Assembly (NCBI GenBank): GCA_028583415.1 | Contig: CM053269.1 | Location: forward strand, 76,809,567-76,873,566 | Source: Protea cynaroides | Lineage: Eukaryota > Streptophyta > Magnoliopsida > Proteales > Proteaceae | Direction of reading: 5' to 3' | Length of the DNA stretch: 64,000 nucleotides | In this document: piece after piece, positions 9,323 to 22,399 of the stretch | Layout of the letters: every line of letters starts with the position of its first letter | Position numbering within the stretch: position 1 is the first letter of the stretch | The notes under the pieces: model-generated | The model's database searches: none | Told to the model about the DNA's origin: nothing | The model's input: the letters and a program-made list of their open reading frames with translations, nothing else | Position numbers and translations under genes: made by a program

Positions 9323-11617
9323 TGTAAGACCCGTGTCAAACTAACCTAGTCTTACCACCTTGAACCAGGTTTACCCATCATGGTCGAGTCAAATGGACCA
9401 AGGGCATGAAGGAGATCGAGATCCCAGGTATAAAATCGACCTAAAAACACTTAATTTTAGGGGAGGGTTGCACACCCAGCTAAGCAGGGTCGGACCTCCC
9501 AAAATAGAAAGTCAGACCCTCAGTTTTGAAGGGAGGGTCGGACAGCTTAAGACCCTAGGGTCGACGAGATCATCGACCCTCGGTTTCTGACGAAACTGAA
9601 ATTAGGAAATTTCCTAATTTTCAGTTGGGATTCTTTCCAAATCTCAATGGGATTATTATAGGACATTCCTAGTCTATTTAAAAGACATTCCTAAGCCACT
9701 TTCACTTCTTTCACAACCCTAATTGAATTGAGAGAAAGAGAGAAGAGGGAAAAGAGGAAGAAAGGAGGCAAGGAAGAAGACTTAGCAAAAAGGAGAAGAA
9801 TTTGCAGAGAAAAGTAATCTTCTCAGGTATAGATACTAATTCCATGAATTTCTACAGACCTTAGGTTAGATATGGTTGAGTTTAGGATTTCGGAGAAACC
9901 CAAACCATCTATTTATGGTTAGGTTTTCATGGAAAACCATAGGAGGATGCACGAAAACTATTTAGATGGATTATACATGGTTCTAGACCATGGAACGACT
10001 GTTGAATGAATGTAGGAAGCAAGCCATAGGACCCCAAACACGAAGAATGGATTAAAAGTGGAAATTGGACCAGAGTGCATCGAGGGTCGCACCGAGGGTC
10101 GATAGACCATCCGACCCTAGGTGTTTCTGACCATCGACCCTCAGCATTCGGGAAGTCCAGAATGGAGAAAGGGTCGATAGACCCATCGACCCTAGCATCG
10201 ACCCTAGCATCGACCCTCAGTTGACAGAATGGTTTTAAATTCTGAATTAATTCTAATTAAATTCTATCGACTTTGTTAGGTCTGCTAGCAATCTAATAAC
10301 ATTGTAACGGTGATTTTAAAGCTTGGGAAATATCTATTAGCAAGCTAAGGTGAGGAACCTTAACCCCAAACTAAATTGGTTAATAATAAACTATTTTCTA
10401 TTTCTTGAATCCTATGCCATGCTTGATTCTATGTGAATATGTTTGTAATGTACATACAGCATGCCATCCAATATTTCTATTACTTGTTCATGCATATTTA
10501 CTTTATCGTTTATAACATGATGATGATGATAAGAATAGACATGTGCTTGTATGCGTGTGGTTGATGTGCTTGATGCGAGCGAGTATCAGGGGAGGTGTGA
10601 TGATAATGTCAATAAACGTTAACCTTTGGCGGGTCTCAGCACTTTAGCTCTATCTCTAACTCAAGTCTTGTGCATTGGCATCGTCGTATCGCCATTACCT
10701 TAGCGAGAACTATTATGTCGTAGAGTATCGGGGGAGGTGGTCTCGGTCCTTATAGTCTCTGACTCTACCGGGGGCCTTAGCTCTATCTCTATGGATGTTC
10801 CGAGGGATCTTTGGGGTGAGGCCTTGGATACACCGTTTGGCATTAGGATTGGTTAGCAGCGAGCCCAGGTTTGCAAGCCCTCGCTAACGGGGGCTTACGT
10901 GTTGGTATAGCATTATATAGCAATAAACGTTAACCTTTGTTGTATAATGTTATGGTAGGGTGGATGGGGACGACGATAAACGTTAACCTTCGGGCGGGCT
11001 TCCACACCCTGTGTATAGAGGCGGTGTCAATAAACGTTAACCTTTGACCACCCAACCTTTCTATTGCACATTGCAAACTATAAACCAAGACCAAAGATAT
11101 AAATTGATTTTTTTGCATGCATATGTAATGTTGCATTGTTTTGGCTACTCACTGAGCCGTGTTGTGTGCTCACCCCTCGACGTCGAATATTTTTAGTTGA
11201 TGATGCAGGTTATACAGTTGAAGATTTTATGAACGCGTCAGCGTATGGGAATGTAGCAGCTATGGAAGTTGGAGCTGAAGATGATACACACGACTCCTCT
11301 TGCGAGTGCAACTCGTGTGTATTTGACTAGATATTTTTATAGGTTTCTTTATTGGATTTATAAGACATGTATTTGGTACTTAATTATTTATGTCTCAGTT
11401 AAACACAGAATAATTTGCTATTATTTATGAATATCATTTTAGTTCTCAGTTCATTTATTTATAAGACTTCCGCTATTGTGTATTTACTCTGATTATGATG
11501 GTGAGTATATGAAGGTTCAGGTAACGCGGAGATAGCCTATTTGAGATCCTGGTTGAACCGTTGGTAATTTAGCGATTCATCACACCATTCTGAAATGTAC
11601 GGAATTGAGGTGTGACA
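9323..11617 (+). mobile_element. Element C: solo LTR (2295 bp) inserted in B's LTR
   Basis: TGTAAGACCC...GGTGTGACA lies in + orientation, flanked by ACATG at 9318-9322 and 11618-11622. The matching site in B's right LTR (near 16560) has one uninterrupted ACATG followed by TCCATACGC, which is the empty site. No internal region, primer site or second LTR is present, so this is a solo LTR, probably left by LTR-LTR recombination. It carries GGGTCGA clusters at about 9466-9590 and 10080-10220 and a TGATGATGATGAT stretch near 10518. Confidence 0.95.
11136..11330 (+). CDS. Conserved short sense ORF in solo LTR C
   Basis: This 64-codon frame contains RRRIFLVDDAGYTVEDFMNA and ends DSSCECNSCVFD then TAG. 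It is collinear with the frames in A, B and D. It is on the + strand because C is inverted, so it is sense relative to its own element. Function unknown. Confidence 0.45.
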   Translation: MFWLLTEPCCVLTPRRRIFLVDDAGYTVEDFMNASAYGNVAAMEVGAEDDTHDSSCECNSCVFD

Positions 11618-11622
11618 ACATG

Positions 11623-13505
11623 TCCATACGCTGGGGCATCAATATAATCTACAACAGTGGTACCTGCATCATCAACTAAAAATATTCGACGTCGAGAGGG
11701 TGAGCACACATCACGGCTCAGTGAGCAAACAAAATAATGCAACAATACATATGCATGCAATCAATTCATATCTTTGGTCTGGTTTTACGTTTGCACTGTG
11801 CTATAGAAAGGATAGGTGGCCGCCGCACCTCTATGCACGAGAGTATGGATATGCCCGATGAAATCTCACCGTCGCCCACAGCACCCACAATGGACATTGT
11901 ACACGAAGGTCACGTTTATCACTGCACAACGCCATACCAACAAATAAATCCCTGATGGCTAGGGCTGCAAATGGGGCTCGCTACTAACCAATCCTAATGT
12001 CAAACAATGTATCCAAGGCCTCACCCCAGCATCCCTCAGAGCACCCGTAGAGATAGAGCTAAGGCCCCCCGGTAGAGTATAGGACTCAAGGACCGAGACC
12101 CTCCTTGATGCCCTACGTCGCAATAGTTCTGCTAAGGTAACGGCGATACGACGATGCTAATGCACAAGACTTGAGTCAGAGATAGAGCTAAAGTGCCCGG
12201 ATCAAACACCGCCTAACACTTCCCCTGATGCCCTACTCGCATCAAGCACACTAATCACACACAAACATTCACATGCCTATTCCTAGCATGAATCATCATC
12301 ATCATGTAATAAGTAGACAAAATTAAATATGCATGAACAATAATAGCAGGAATATTGGATGACATGTTGAATGCACATTACAAACATATTCGCATAGAAT
12401 CAAGCATGGCATTGGACTCAAGAAAATAAAAGTAATTTATTATTAACCAATTAGTTTAGGTCTTGTTCCCTCACCTTAGCTTGTTAATAGATCCTCTTCC
12501 AAGCTTTAGAATCACCTTTATATTGCTATTATATTGCTAGAAGACCTAACAAAGTTGATAAAATTTAATTAGAATTTATTCTAATTTTTAAAATCATTCT
12601 GTTAACTGAGGGTCGGAGGTAGGGTTGGAGTCATGATCGACCCCTGGTGTGGCCCTCCCCTAATCTGGACTTCCAGAACCCTGAGGGTCGATACTCAGAA
12701 TCACATAGGGTCGGATGGTCATCGACCCTCTGTGCGACCCCCTGTGGGTTTTGGTCAATTTCCTCCTTTTAGTCCATTCTTCGTGTTTGGGGTCTTATGG
12801 CTTGCTCCTATAGTCCATTCAACATACATTCCATGGTCTAGAACCATGAATCATCCACCCATATAGCTTTTATGTATTCTCCCATGGTTTTCCATGGAAA
12901 CCTAACCATGGGTTGATGGTTTGGATTTCTCCGAGATCACACTCTCATCCTTATCTAACCTAAGGTCTGTAGAAATTCATGGAATTAGTATCCATACCTG
13001 GGAGGAATACTCCTTCTCTGCAACTCTTCTCCTTTTTACTTTTTTCTTCTCTCCCTTGTTTCTCTTCTTCTTCTCTTCCCTCTCTTCTCTTTCTCTCAAT
13101 TCAATTAGGGTTGTAAAAGGAGTAAAAGAGGCTTAGGAACGTCCTATTTATAGGGTGAAAACTCCTAAACTAAGTCCCATTGAGATTTGGAAGGAATCCA
13201 ATTGAAATTTGGAAACTTTCCTAATTTCAGTTTCTGGCGGCAACTGAGGGTCGATGATCCCGTCGACCCTTGGTTTCCTAAGGTGTCCGACCCTCCCTGT
13301 AAAACAGAGGGTCTGACTTTCTGTCTTGGGGGGTCCGACCCTCCCTTGCTGGGTATGCTACCCTCCCTTTAAATTAAGTATTTTTGGGTCGATTTGATAC
13401 CTGGGATCACGATCTCTTTCACGCCCTTGGTCCATTCATCTCGTCCATGATGGGTAAACCTGGTTCAAGGTGGTAAGACCGGGTTAGTTTGATACGGGTC
13501 TTACA
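11623..13505 (-). mobile_element. Element B, 3' LTR, part 2
   Basis: The LTR resumes at TCCATACGCTGGGG and ends CGGGTCTTACA. With part 1 the total is 2249 bp against 2248 bp for B's right LTR. Over about 845 bp of the right half I counted 18 substitutions (about 2%), 17 of them transitions. GGTCG words cluster at about 12608-12745 and 13248-13370. Confidence 0.93.
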
Positions 13506-16200
13506 ACTCCACCCTACTTATAAAAATTTTCTCCTTGAAATTGTACGTACCTTCTGAATCAAATAAGTGAGGGTATTGCTTCCGCATAACATTCTCTTCC
13601 TCCCAAGTAATTTCTTCCATGTCTCTACTTTTCCAAGTGACCTTAACATAATAGATATCTCGGTTGCGTAGTCGTTGAACCTTTCGGCTGGTGATTTCTA
13701 TTGGTGTTACTTCAAATGTCAAATCATCGGTCAAATCCGGTAAATCTACTGTCAGGATGTGCGTTGGATCCTTGACATACTTCTTCAATAGGGAAATATG
13801 AAATACGTCATGCACACTTGACATAGATGGTGGTAGTGCTAACTGATAAGCCACTTTTCCACGCTTAGCTAAAATCTCATACGGCTCGACATATCTTGGA
13901 CTGAGTTTCCCTTTTTGTCCGAACCGTTTCAATCCTCGCATAGGCGATACCTTCAAGAATACTTTATCACCTACAGCGAACTCAAGATCTCTGCGTCGAG
14001 TATCTGCATATTGCTTCTGACGGTTCTGAGCTATTTTTACCCTTTCTTTGATAATGTCTACCACTCGACAAGTCTCTTCAACAAATTCTGGCCCAACAAT
14101 ACTACGTTCTCCAACTTCATTCCAAAACAACGGAGTTCGACACTTTCTGCCATACAGTGCTTCATATGGTGACATCTGTATAGTAGTCTGATAGCTATTG
14201 TTATAAGCGAACTCGATCAGTGGTAAGTTTTCATCCCATGATCCTTTGAAATCAATTACACATGTGCGTAGCATATCTTCTAGAATCTAGATTGTACACT
14301 CTGACTGTCCATCTGTCTGTGGGTTGAATGCAGTACTGAACTTCAATGTTGTACCCATAGCCTTTTGTAATCCTTCCCAAAACTTAGAAGTAAATCGGGG
14401 ATCTCTATCGGATACAATGCTCTCTGATACACCGTGTAACCGAACAATATTATCCACATACAACTTTGCTAACCTTTCTAGTGTATACTGAGGTCGTATC
14501 GGTATGAACCGAGCTGTCTTAGTCAAACGGTTTACAATCACCCAAACTGCGTCAACTACTCGAGGAGTCAGTGGTAATCCCATGACGAAGTCCATAGTGA
14601 TGCAGTCCCATTTCCATGCTGGTTTCGGTAACGGCTGTAACAGTCCTGTGGGTCTTTGTCGTTCAGCCTTTACTTTCTGACAATTTAGGCATTGAGACAC
14701 AAACTTAGCTACATCTGCTTTCATTCCTCTCCACCAATATAGTTTCTTTAGATCATGATACATTTTTGTGCTTCCAGGGTGTATCAAATAAATGGTGGTA
14801 TGGGCTTCATTCATCAGTCGGTGTCTAATGTCCACATTTTCTGTTTTGGGTACACATATTCTTCCTTTGTACTTCAGTACTTTCTCTTCGTCCAAGGTGA
14901 ACTCAGGGTTAGTCCTACCTTTTTTGATATCTTCTTGTACTGTTCTCAGATAAGGATCTGATTTGATAGCTGTCTTCACTTCATCCATTATATCCGGTAT
15001 AATCTTCAATGCCGCGAACATATTTGAAAGCCGATGAATAAACCGTTGGTTGGCTGATCCATCCGTTGTATCTATCACATATTGCTCATTGCCATGATTG
15101 AATACCATTCCGGTAGTACATATAGCTGCAGTTGTACTAACCTCCCCTTGAGATTTTATCATCGCCTTTCTGCTCAACGCATCAACTACTACATTAGCTT
15201 TCCCCGAATGATACTGGATATCACAATCATAGTCTTTCAATAGTTCCAACCATCTTCTTTGTTTCATATTCAACTCCTTCTGATTAAATAAATAAGTAAG
15301 ACTTTTATGGTCCGACTTAATCTGGAACTTCTCTCCGTATAGGTAATGTCTCCATATCTTGATAGCATGTACTATTGCCGCTAACTCCAAATCATGAGTG
15401 GAATAATTTTTCTCATGTATCTTTAACTATCTCGAGGCATAAGCAATTACTTGTTCTCCTTGCATAAGCACACTTCCTAATCCCAGTCCTGACGCATCAA
15501 TGTATAGGGTAAATGGCTGTCCTGGAACAGGAATAGTCAAAATCAGAGCGGATATCAATCTGGTCTTCAATGTCTGGAAGCTCTTCTCACATTTATCCGT
15601 CCACACAAACTTTTCACCTTTCTTAGTCAAACTGGTGAGAGGTACGGCAATCCGAGAATAGTCTTTCATAAATCTCCGATAATATCCAGCGAGACCCAGA
15701 AAACTTCTTATTTCTGCAACGCTTTTTGTGCCTCCCACTTTACAATAGCCTCGATCTTGCTGGGGTCAACTTTGATTCCTTCAGCGGATACCATATGGCC
15801 TAGGAAGGCAACTTCACTTAGCCAAAACTCACACTTTGAAAATTTTGCATACAGCTTCTCTTTCCTTAAAAGTTGTAGGGCGGCGTTTAGATTCTTAACG
15901 TGGGTTTCTTTGTCCTTGGAATATACCAATATGTCATCAATAAATACTATAACCGATGTATCCAATATGTCGTGAAAAACCCGGTTCATAAGTTCCATGA
16001 AAGTTGCTAGTGCGTTTGTTAATCCAAAAGACATGAGGAAGAATTCATAATGTCCATATCTGGTCCTGAAAGCTGTCTTAGGAATATCACCCTCTTTAAT
16101 CTTCAGCTGATGATAACCGGACCGAAGGTCAATCTTAGAAAATACTTCGCTCCTTGCAACTGATCGAACAAGTCATCGATCCGAGGCTCTGATACCAAGT
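13506..16200 (-). pseudogene. Element B internal region: partial reverse transcriptase, RNase H, integrase, chromodomain
   Basis: The internal region is only 2695 bp. It opens with the primer site (16186-16197) and passes almost immediately into the middle of reverse transcriptase (DDLFDQLQGAKYF near 16170-16130), so gag, protease and the first part of reverse transcriptase are absent. Then come the VFIDDILVY active-site motif (near 15940), RNase H (15390-15740, LYIDASGLGLGSVLMQGE), integrase with its zinc-binding and Asp/Asp/Glu segments (14700-14100), and a chromodomain-like end (VKVTWKSRDMEEITWEEE near 13620), stopping at 13501-13503. One base is lost near 16133, a frameshift lies near 15720, and stops are near 15426 and 14287. 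It is non-autonomous, yet its LTRs are the most alike in the window. Confidence 0.9.
16186..16197 (-). promoter_or_regulatory. Primer-binding site of element B
   Basis: TGGTATCAGAGC on the - strand lies 3 bp inside the LTR that starts at 16201. Reverse transcriptase coding sequence (CTCGGATCGATGAC) follows directly, which marks the deletion junction. Confidence 0.92.
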
Positions 16201-18448
16201 TGTCACACCCCAATTCTGCACACTTCAGAATAGTGTGATGAACCGCTAACAAACCAATGGTTCAACCAGGATCTCGAGTAGGCTATATCCGTATTATCTA
16301 AATCCCATACAATCACATTCATAATCAGAGTAAATACACAATAGCGGAAGTCTTATAATAAAATGAACTGAGAATCTATTGTGATATCAATATTTAAATA
16401 CTAAATTATTCTGCATCAACTAAGACATAAATAAATATCATTACATCCCTTTAATAAATCCAAATAATTAAATAAAAGAAAAACCCTAAACGAACACGCA
16501 TGAGTTGCACTCGCAAAAGGAGTCATGCGTATCCTCTACATCTTCAACTTCAATCGCCACCACATGTCCATACGCTGGGGCATCAATATAATCTGCAACA
16601 GTGGTACCTGCATCATCAACTAAAAATATTCGATGTTGAGAGGGTGAGCACACATCACGGCTCAGTGAGCAAACAAAACAATGCAACAATACATATGCAT
16701 GCAATCAATTCATATCTTTGGTCTGGTTTTACATTTGCACTGTGCTATAGAAAGGATAGGTGGCCGCCGCACCTCTATGCACGAGAGTGTGGATACGCCC
16801 GATGAACTCTCACCGTCGCCCACAGCACCCACAATGGACATTGTACACGAAGGTCACGTTTATCGCTGCACAACTCCATACCAACAAATAAACCCCTGAT
16901 GGCTAGGGCTGCAAACGGGGCTCGCTACTAACCAATCCTAATGTCAAACAATGTATCCAAGCCTCACCCCAGCATCCCTCAGAGCACCCGTAGAGATAGA
17001 GCTAAGGCCCCCTGGTAGAGTATAGGACTCAAGGACCGAGACCCTCCTTGATGCCCTACGTCGCAATAGTTCTGCTAAGGTAACGGCGATACGACGATGC
17101 TAATGCACAAAACTTGAGTCAGAGATAGAGCTAAAGTGCCCAGATCAAACACTGCCTAACACTTTCCCTGATGCCCTACTTGCATCAAGCACACTAACCA
17201 CACACAAACATTCACATGCCTATTCCTAGCATGAATCATCATCATCATGTTATAAGTAGACAAAATTAAATATGCATGAACAATAATAGCAGGAATATTG
17301 GATGACATGTTGAATGCACATTACAAGCATATTCGCATAGAATCAAGCATAGCATTGGACTCAAAAAAATAAAAGTAATTTATTATTAACCAATTAGTTT
17401 AGGTCTTGTTCCCTCACCTTAGCTTGTTAATAGATCATCTTCCAAGCTTTAGAATCACTTTTATATTGCTATTATATTGCTAGAAGACCTAACAAAGTCG
17501 ATAAAATTTAATTAGAATTTATTCTAATTTTTAAAACCATTCTGTTAACTGAGGGTCGGAGGTAGGGTCGGAGTCATGATCGACCCCTGGTGCGACCCTC
17601 CCCTAATCTGGACTTCCAGAACCCTGAGGGTCGATACTCAGAATCACATAGGGTCGGATGGTCATCGACCCTCTATGCGATCCCCTGTGGGTTTTGGTCA
17701 ATTTCCTTCTTTTAGTCCATTCTTCGTGTTTGGGGTCTTATGGCTTGCTCCTACAGTCCATTCAACATACATTCCATGGTCTAGAACCATGAATCATCCA
17801 CCCATATAGCTTTTATGTATTCTCCCATGGTTTTCCATGGAAACCTAACCATGGGTTGATGGTTTGGATTTCTCTGAGATCACACTCTCATCCTTATCTA
17901 ACCTAAGGTCTGTAGAAATTCATGGAATTAGTATCCATACCTGGGAAGAATACTCCTTCTCTGCAACTCTTCTCCTTTTTACTTTTTTCTTCTCTCCCTT
18001 GTTTCTCTTCTTCTTCTCTTCCCTCTCTTCTCTTTCTCTCAATTCAATTAGGGTTGTGAAAGGAGTAAAAGAGGCTTAGGAACGTCCTATTTATAGGGTG
18101 GAAACTTCTAAACTAAGTCCCATTGAGATTTGGAAAGAATCCAATCGAAATTTGAAAACTTTCCTAATTTCAGTTTCTGGCAGCAACTGAGGGTCGATGA
18201 TCCCGTCGACCCTTGGTTTCCTAAGGTGTCCGACCCTCCCTGTAAAACAGAGGGTCTGACTTTCTGTCTTGGGGGGTCCGACCCTCCCTTGCTGGGTATG
18301 CGACCCTCCCTTTAAATTAAGTGTTTTTGGGTCGATTTGATACCTGGGATCACGATCTCCTTTACGCCCTTGGTCCATTCATCTCATCCATGATGGGTAA
18401 ACCTGGTTCAAGGTGGTAAGACCGGGTTAGTTTGATACGGGTCTTACA
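16201..18448 (-). mobile_element. Element B, 5' LTR (2248 bp)
   Basis: TGTCACACCCC...CGGGTCTTACA adjoins the primer site on its left and target duplication CAACC (18449-18453) on its right, so it is the 5' LTR of a - strand element. It is uninterrupted and is the best reference copy of the B-type LTR. GGTCG-word clusters lie near 17552-17690 and 18190-18310. Confidence 0.95.
16486..16704 (-). CDS. Conserved short sense ORF in B's 5' LTR
   Basis: This 72-codon frame starts with Met (MHAYVLLHCFVCSLSRDVC), runs through RIFLVDDAGTTVADYIDA and ends CECNSCVFV. Its own in-frame Met makes it the most complete of the family. In the left LTR the frame is split by C. No function recognised. Confidence 0.45.
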   Translation of the reverse strand: MHAYVLLHCFVCSLSRDVCSPSQHRIFLVDDAGTTVADYIDAPAYGHVVAIEVEDVEDTHDSFCECNSCVFV

Positions 18449-18453
18449 CAACC

Positions 18454-20687
18454 AGGATCTCTAATAGGCTGTGTCCTTGTAAACTAAACCATACACATCT
18501 ACAACTATAATCAGAATAAATACACAATAGCGAAAGTCTTAATATTAAATGAACTGAGGAATCTAACTGTGATAATCATAAATAAAATTCAAATTATGTT
18601 GTATCAACTGAGACATAAATAAATAAAATATCAATTATATTTTCTTAATAGTTCAAATAAAAAATCTAATCGAAAACCCATGAGTTACACTCGCATTAGG
18701 AGTCATGCATCTCCACTATGTCTTCAGCCTCCATTGCAGCCACGTGCCCGTATACAGAAGCATTCATATAATCTTCCACAGTGGTACCTACATCATCAAT
18801 TAAAAATATTCGATGTCGAAAGGGTGAGCACACATCACGGCTCAGTGAGCAAACAAAACAATGCAACAAACATACGCATGCATTAAATTCATATCTGTGG
18901 TCTGGTATATAAGTTTGCAATGTGCTATAGAAAGATTCGGTGGCCGCCTCACCTCTATACATGTGTGTGAAACCGCCCAATGAAAATGACACTGTCAATC
19001 CCACAGGCACCCACTATGACAAAATATACCCCCATGAAAATGGCATGGCAGTACCGGTTGCCTCATACCAACATGTAAGCCCCTGCTGGCGTGGGCTTGC
19101 AAACTGGGCTCGCAACTAACCAATCCTAATGTCAATCAGTGTATCCAATGCCTCACCCCAGCATCCCTCAATACGTCCATAGAGATAGAGCTAAGGCCCG
19201 CCGATAGAGTCGAAGACTACATGGTCCGAGACCTCCTCTCCTGATGCCCTACGACGTAATAGTTCTGCTAAGGTAATGGTGATATGACAATGTCAGTGGA
19301 CAAGACTTGTATAGAGCTAAGGCACAATATACCCAATGAAAACATTATTGAAGTACCAGTTGATACCATCCCCTATTCGCATCAAGTACACCAACAAACA
19401 CCGACATTCACATGTCTATTCCTATCATCATCATCATCATCATGTTATAAACAATGAAATTAAATATGTATGAACAGTAATAATAGAAATGTTGGATGAC
19501 ATATTGAATGCACATTACAAGCATACACGCATTTTATCAGTCATGGCATTGGACTCAAGAAATGAAACAGTTTATTATTAGCCAATTAGTTTAGGTCTTG
19601 TTCCCTCACCTTTGCTTAAGTGTAGATCCTCTTTCAAACTTTAAGAATCACTTTTATATCAATACGAAAACCTAACAAGTCGATAGATTTTAATTAGAAT
19701 TCATTCCGATAATTTTAGGCTTGTTGTTAAGCGAGGGTCGCAAGATGGGTCGCATGTAGGGTAGCAGTTTTCTACGACCCCCAGGGGTAGGGTTGATGCC
19801 AAGGTTGGATGTTCCATCGACCTGGGTGCGACCACCGCATCCCTGGACTTCCCGAATGCTGGGGGTCGATCCTTTGGTCTGGTAGGGTCGATTCTCAATC
19901 ATCCCACGTACGACCCCCAGCGGTTTGAGTCAAGAATTTCATCGTACAGTCCATTCTTTCATGTTTGGGTCCTATGGCTTACTTCCACAATCCATTTTAT
20001 GTTTGTTCTATGACTTAAAACTCTAGGTTTCTTCCTTACTTTGCCTACCATGATTCCCTCCATGGATTTCATTGAAATCCTCCCATGGATGGATGATTTG
20101 GATTTCTCCTAGACCATACCCTCTTCATGAACTATTCTAAGGTCTTAAATCATTAATGGAAACATACCCATACCTTAGGTTTGCTGAGATTCAAAGGTTT
20201 CTCTGAATTCTTCTCTTTAGTCTTCTTCTCCAACTTTCCTTCTCTTCTCCTTCTCTTCTCTTTCTCTCACTTTCAATTAGGTTACAAAAGGAGTGAAAGA
20301 GGCTAAGGGACGTCCTATTTATATAGGAGAACCTCTCAAAATAAGTCCCATTGAGATTAGGAAAGAATCCCCTTGAAATTTAGAAAGTTTCCTATTTACG
20401 ATTTCTGTCGGCAAAGAGGGGGTCGATGAGGGGGTCGGACATCCCGTTGACCCTCAGGTCCAGATTGTCCGACCCTTGGTCAAATTTTCAGGAGTCTAAC
20501 TCCCTAATGAGGGGGTCTGAGCCTGCTTATCCGGGTATGCGACACTGGCCCCTATTTTACTATTTTTTGGGTCAGTTTAATATCTGGTCTCGCTATTTTC
20601 TTCACACACTTGGTCCATTTGGCTCGACCATGATAGGTAGACCTGGTACAAGTTGGTAAGACCGGTTAGTTCGATACGGGTCTTATA
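18454..20687 (-). mobile_element. Element A, 5' LTR, remainder (2234 bp)
   Basis: It resumes A's LTR at AGGATCTCTAATAGGC and ends CGGGTCTTATA; the terminal CA has become TA by one transition. Target copy GGTAC follows at 20688. GGTCG-word clusters lie at about 19733-19920 and 20413-20545. The short sense ORF (18696-19010) carries a premature stop. Confidence 0.93.
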
Positions 20688-20766
20688 GGTACACTGGCTT
20701 AAGGTAGCTTATAAGCATGACTATGACATCACCGACCCCATTCCTCTTATGCCCCCATCCCCATGA
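20688..20766 (+). pseudogene. Antisense extra ORF of element D, 3' end
   Basis: After GGTAC the frame reads HWLKVAYKHDYDITDPIPLM and a Pro-rich end to a TGA at 20764. It matches the end of the A copy (IAWLTRVYAEDYDRD...). It completes the ORF begun at 3-895. Confidence 0.7.
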
Positions 20767-21098
20767 TAGACTTCATATTTTTATCTCTCTCAGTATGATT
20801 TATATAACAGGGTAACTGTCCGACTTGTGGACTATACCCTGTGGTACAATTAACTTTTCACTCTTTAGATATTTTATGTTTAAATAATTTCTTTTTATGG
20901 TAATTTATGATCATTCTGCTTGTTAATTCCACCTTTGGTATAATACATTATGCTCTTTAGTAATTAGTCTCAAGCATCAAATAAGTGCTTAAGGTGTGTT
21001 TTTATTAAAGATTTTAAATTCTTCCTATCTCAATTCATCAACTTAGTTAAGTGCAAATATGGTCTGTTGGACATAGCCTAAGAGCTCTGATACCAAGT
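20767..21098. mobile_element. Element D internal leader: 3' flank of the antisense ORF and primer site
   Basis: The flank shares blocks with the same region of A (GTAACTGTCCG..TTGTGGACT; compare 8637-8665). The primer site GCTCTGATACCA (TGGTATCAGAGC on the - strand) is at 21084-21095, 3 bp from the LTR at 21099. Confidence 0.85.
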
Positions 21099-22399
21099 TG
21101 TCACACCCTAATTCCGACTGAACCAGAAGTGTGAGTGAACCGTTACTGAATCAACGGTTCACACCAGGATCTCAATAAGATCATGTCTACTCATACAAAC
21201 CATTGCACATAACCATATCAGAATATAATAAAATACGGCGAAAGCCTTGAATAAAATAAACTAAGTGATCTATTGATAAATTTAATAAAATATCCAATTA
21301 TTCAAATACCAAAACATAAATAAATATCCTTACATCAATTGTATCTCCAACTGAAAATAATTAAAATAAAATAAATCAAATCCTCGAGGTACACACAAAA
21401 CGGGCACTCGCTTGAAGCGTCATGCTCGTCTTCTCCTGCTTGCACGTCCAAAGCAGCAACACCTCCGTACACCAGAGCATTTAGGTAATCCTCCACCTTA
21501 TAACCTACATCAACATCTAAAAATAGTGTATACACAATGGTAAGCTCACAACTTAGCTCAGTAAGACAATCAGACAATGCAACAATCATATGCATGAGTA
21601 ACATTCACATCATGGTCCAGTTTTAAGTTTGCAATATGCTATAGAAAGGATTGGCGGCCACCGCACCTTTATACACGAGTGTGTAAAGCCTCCCAATGGA
21701 TCAAACACCACTTTCGTCCCACATGTATCCTACCATGGAATAGCGATAGAGCTAAAGCGTCCGGATCAAACACCGTCAACACTTCCCTTGATACCCTACC
21801 CATACCAACACGTAAGCCCCTATTGGCGAGGGCTTGCAAACTGGGCTCGCAACTAACCAATCCTATATGTCTTCATAGTAGGCCCTATCCCAGCACAGCT
21901 CCCTACGGCATAGAGATAGAGCTAGAGTCTAGTGGTCAGGCCGGAGACCACAGTGCCACTTCCTCTCCCTAATACCCTACCCGCACCAAGCATGCTAAGA
22001 CAGAACGATATGAAAAGGTGCTAGTGTGAGGAATGATCCCAGACCTTCGGCCCTTCCCATTCCACACATCAACGAAAACAATCACATGCCTAACAGTCAC
22101 ATCCTAGCATAGCGAGTATGCATAAACAATAATAATAACTGAAAGTAAAGGATGACATGCGAGTATGCACAAACATCAGTCCACAGAATCATAATTATTA
22201 ACAACGTTTTACTATTAATAAATTATTAGGGTTTAGGTCCGATTCCCTTACCTGACGCTTGATTGATAGCTTGCTCCGCTTCACAAGGTCAAAACTTGCT
22301 ATCACAAGGTCCTACATGATGTTAGGGTTGAGTTAGAATAGTTTTCTTAAGGTTTACATTGATCGAAACCAGCTGGGTTAAAAACACTCCCACAGAGCA

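Noticed and set aside
12633..13372. Several frames of 60-77 codons in B's LTR, repeated at 17576-18315
   Set aside because: They are repeated because the LTRs are repeated; they are not kept in A, D or E, and some are antisense to the element.
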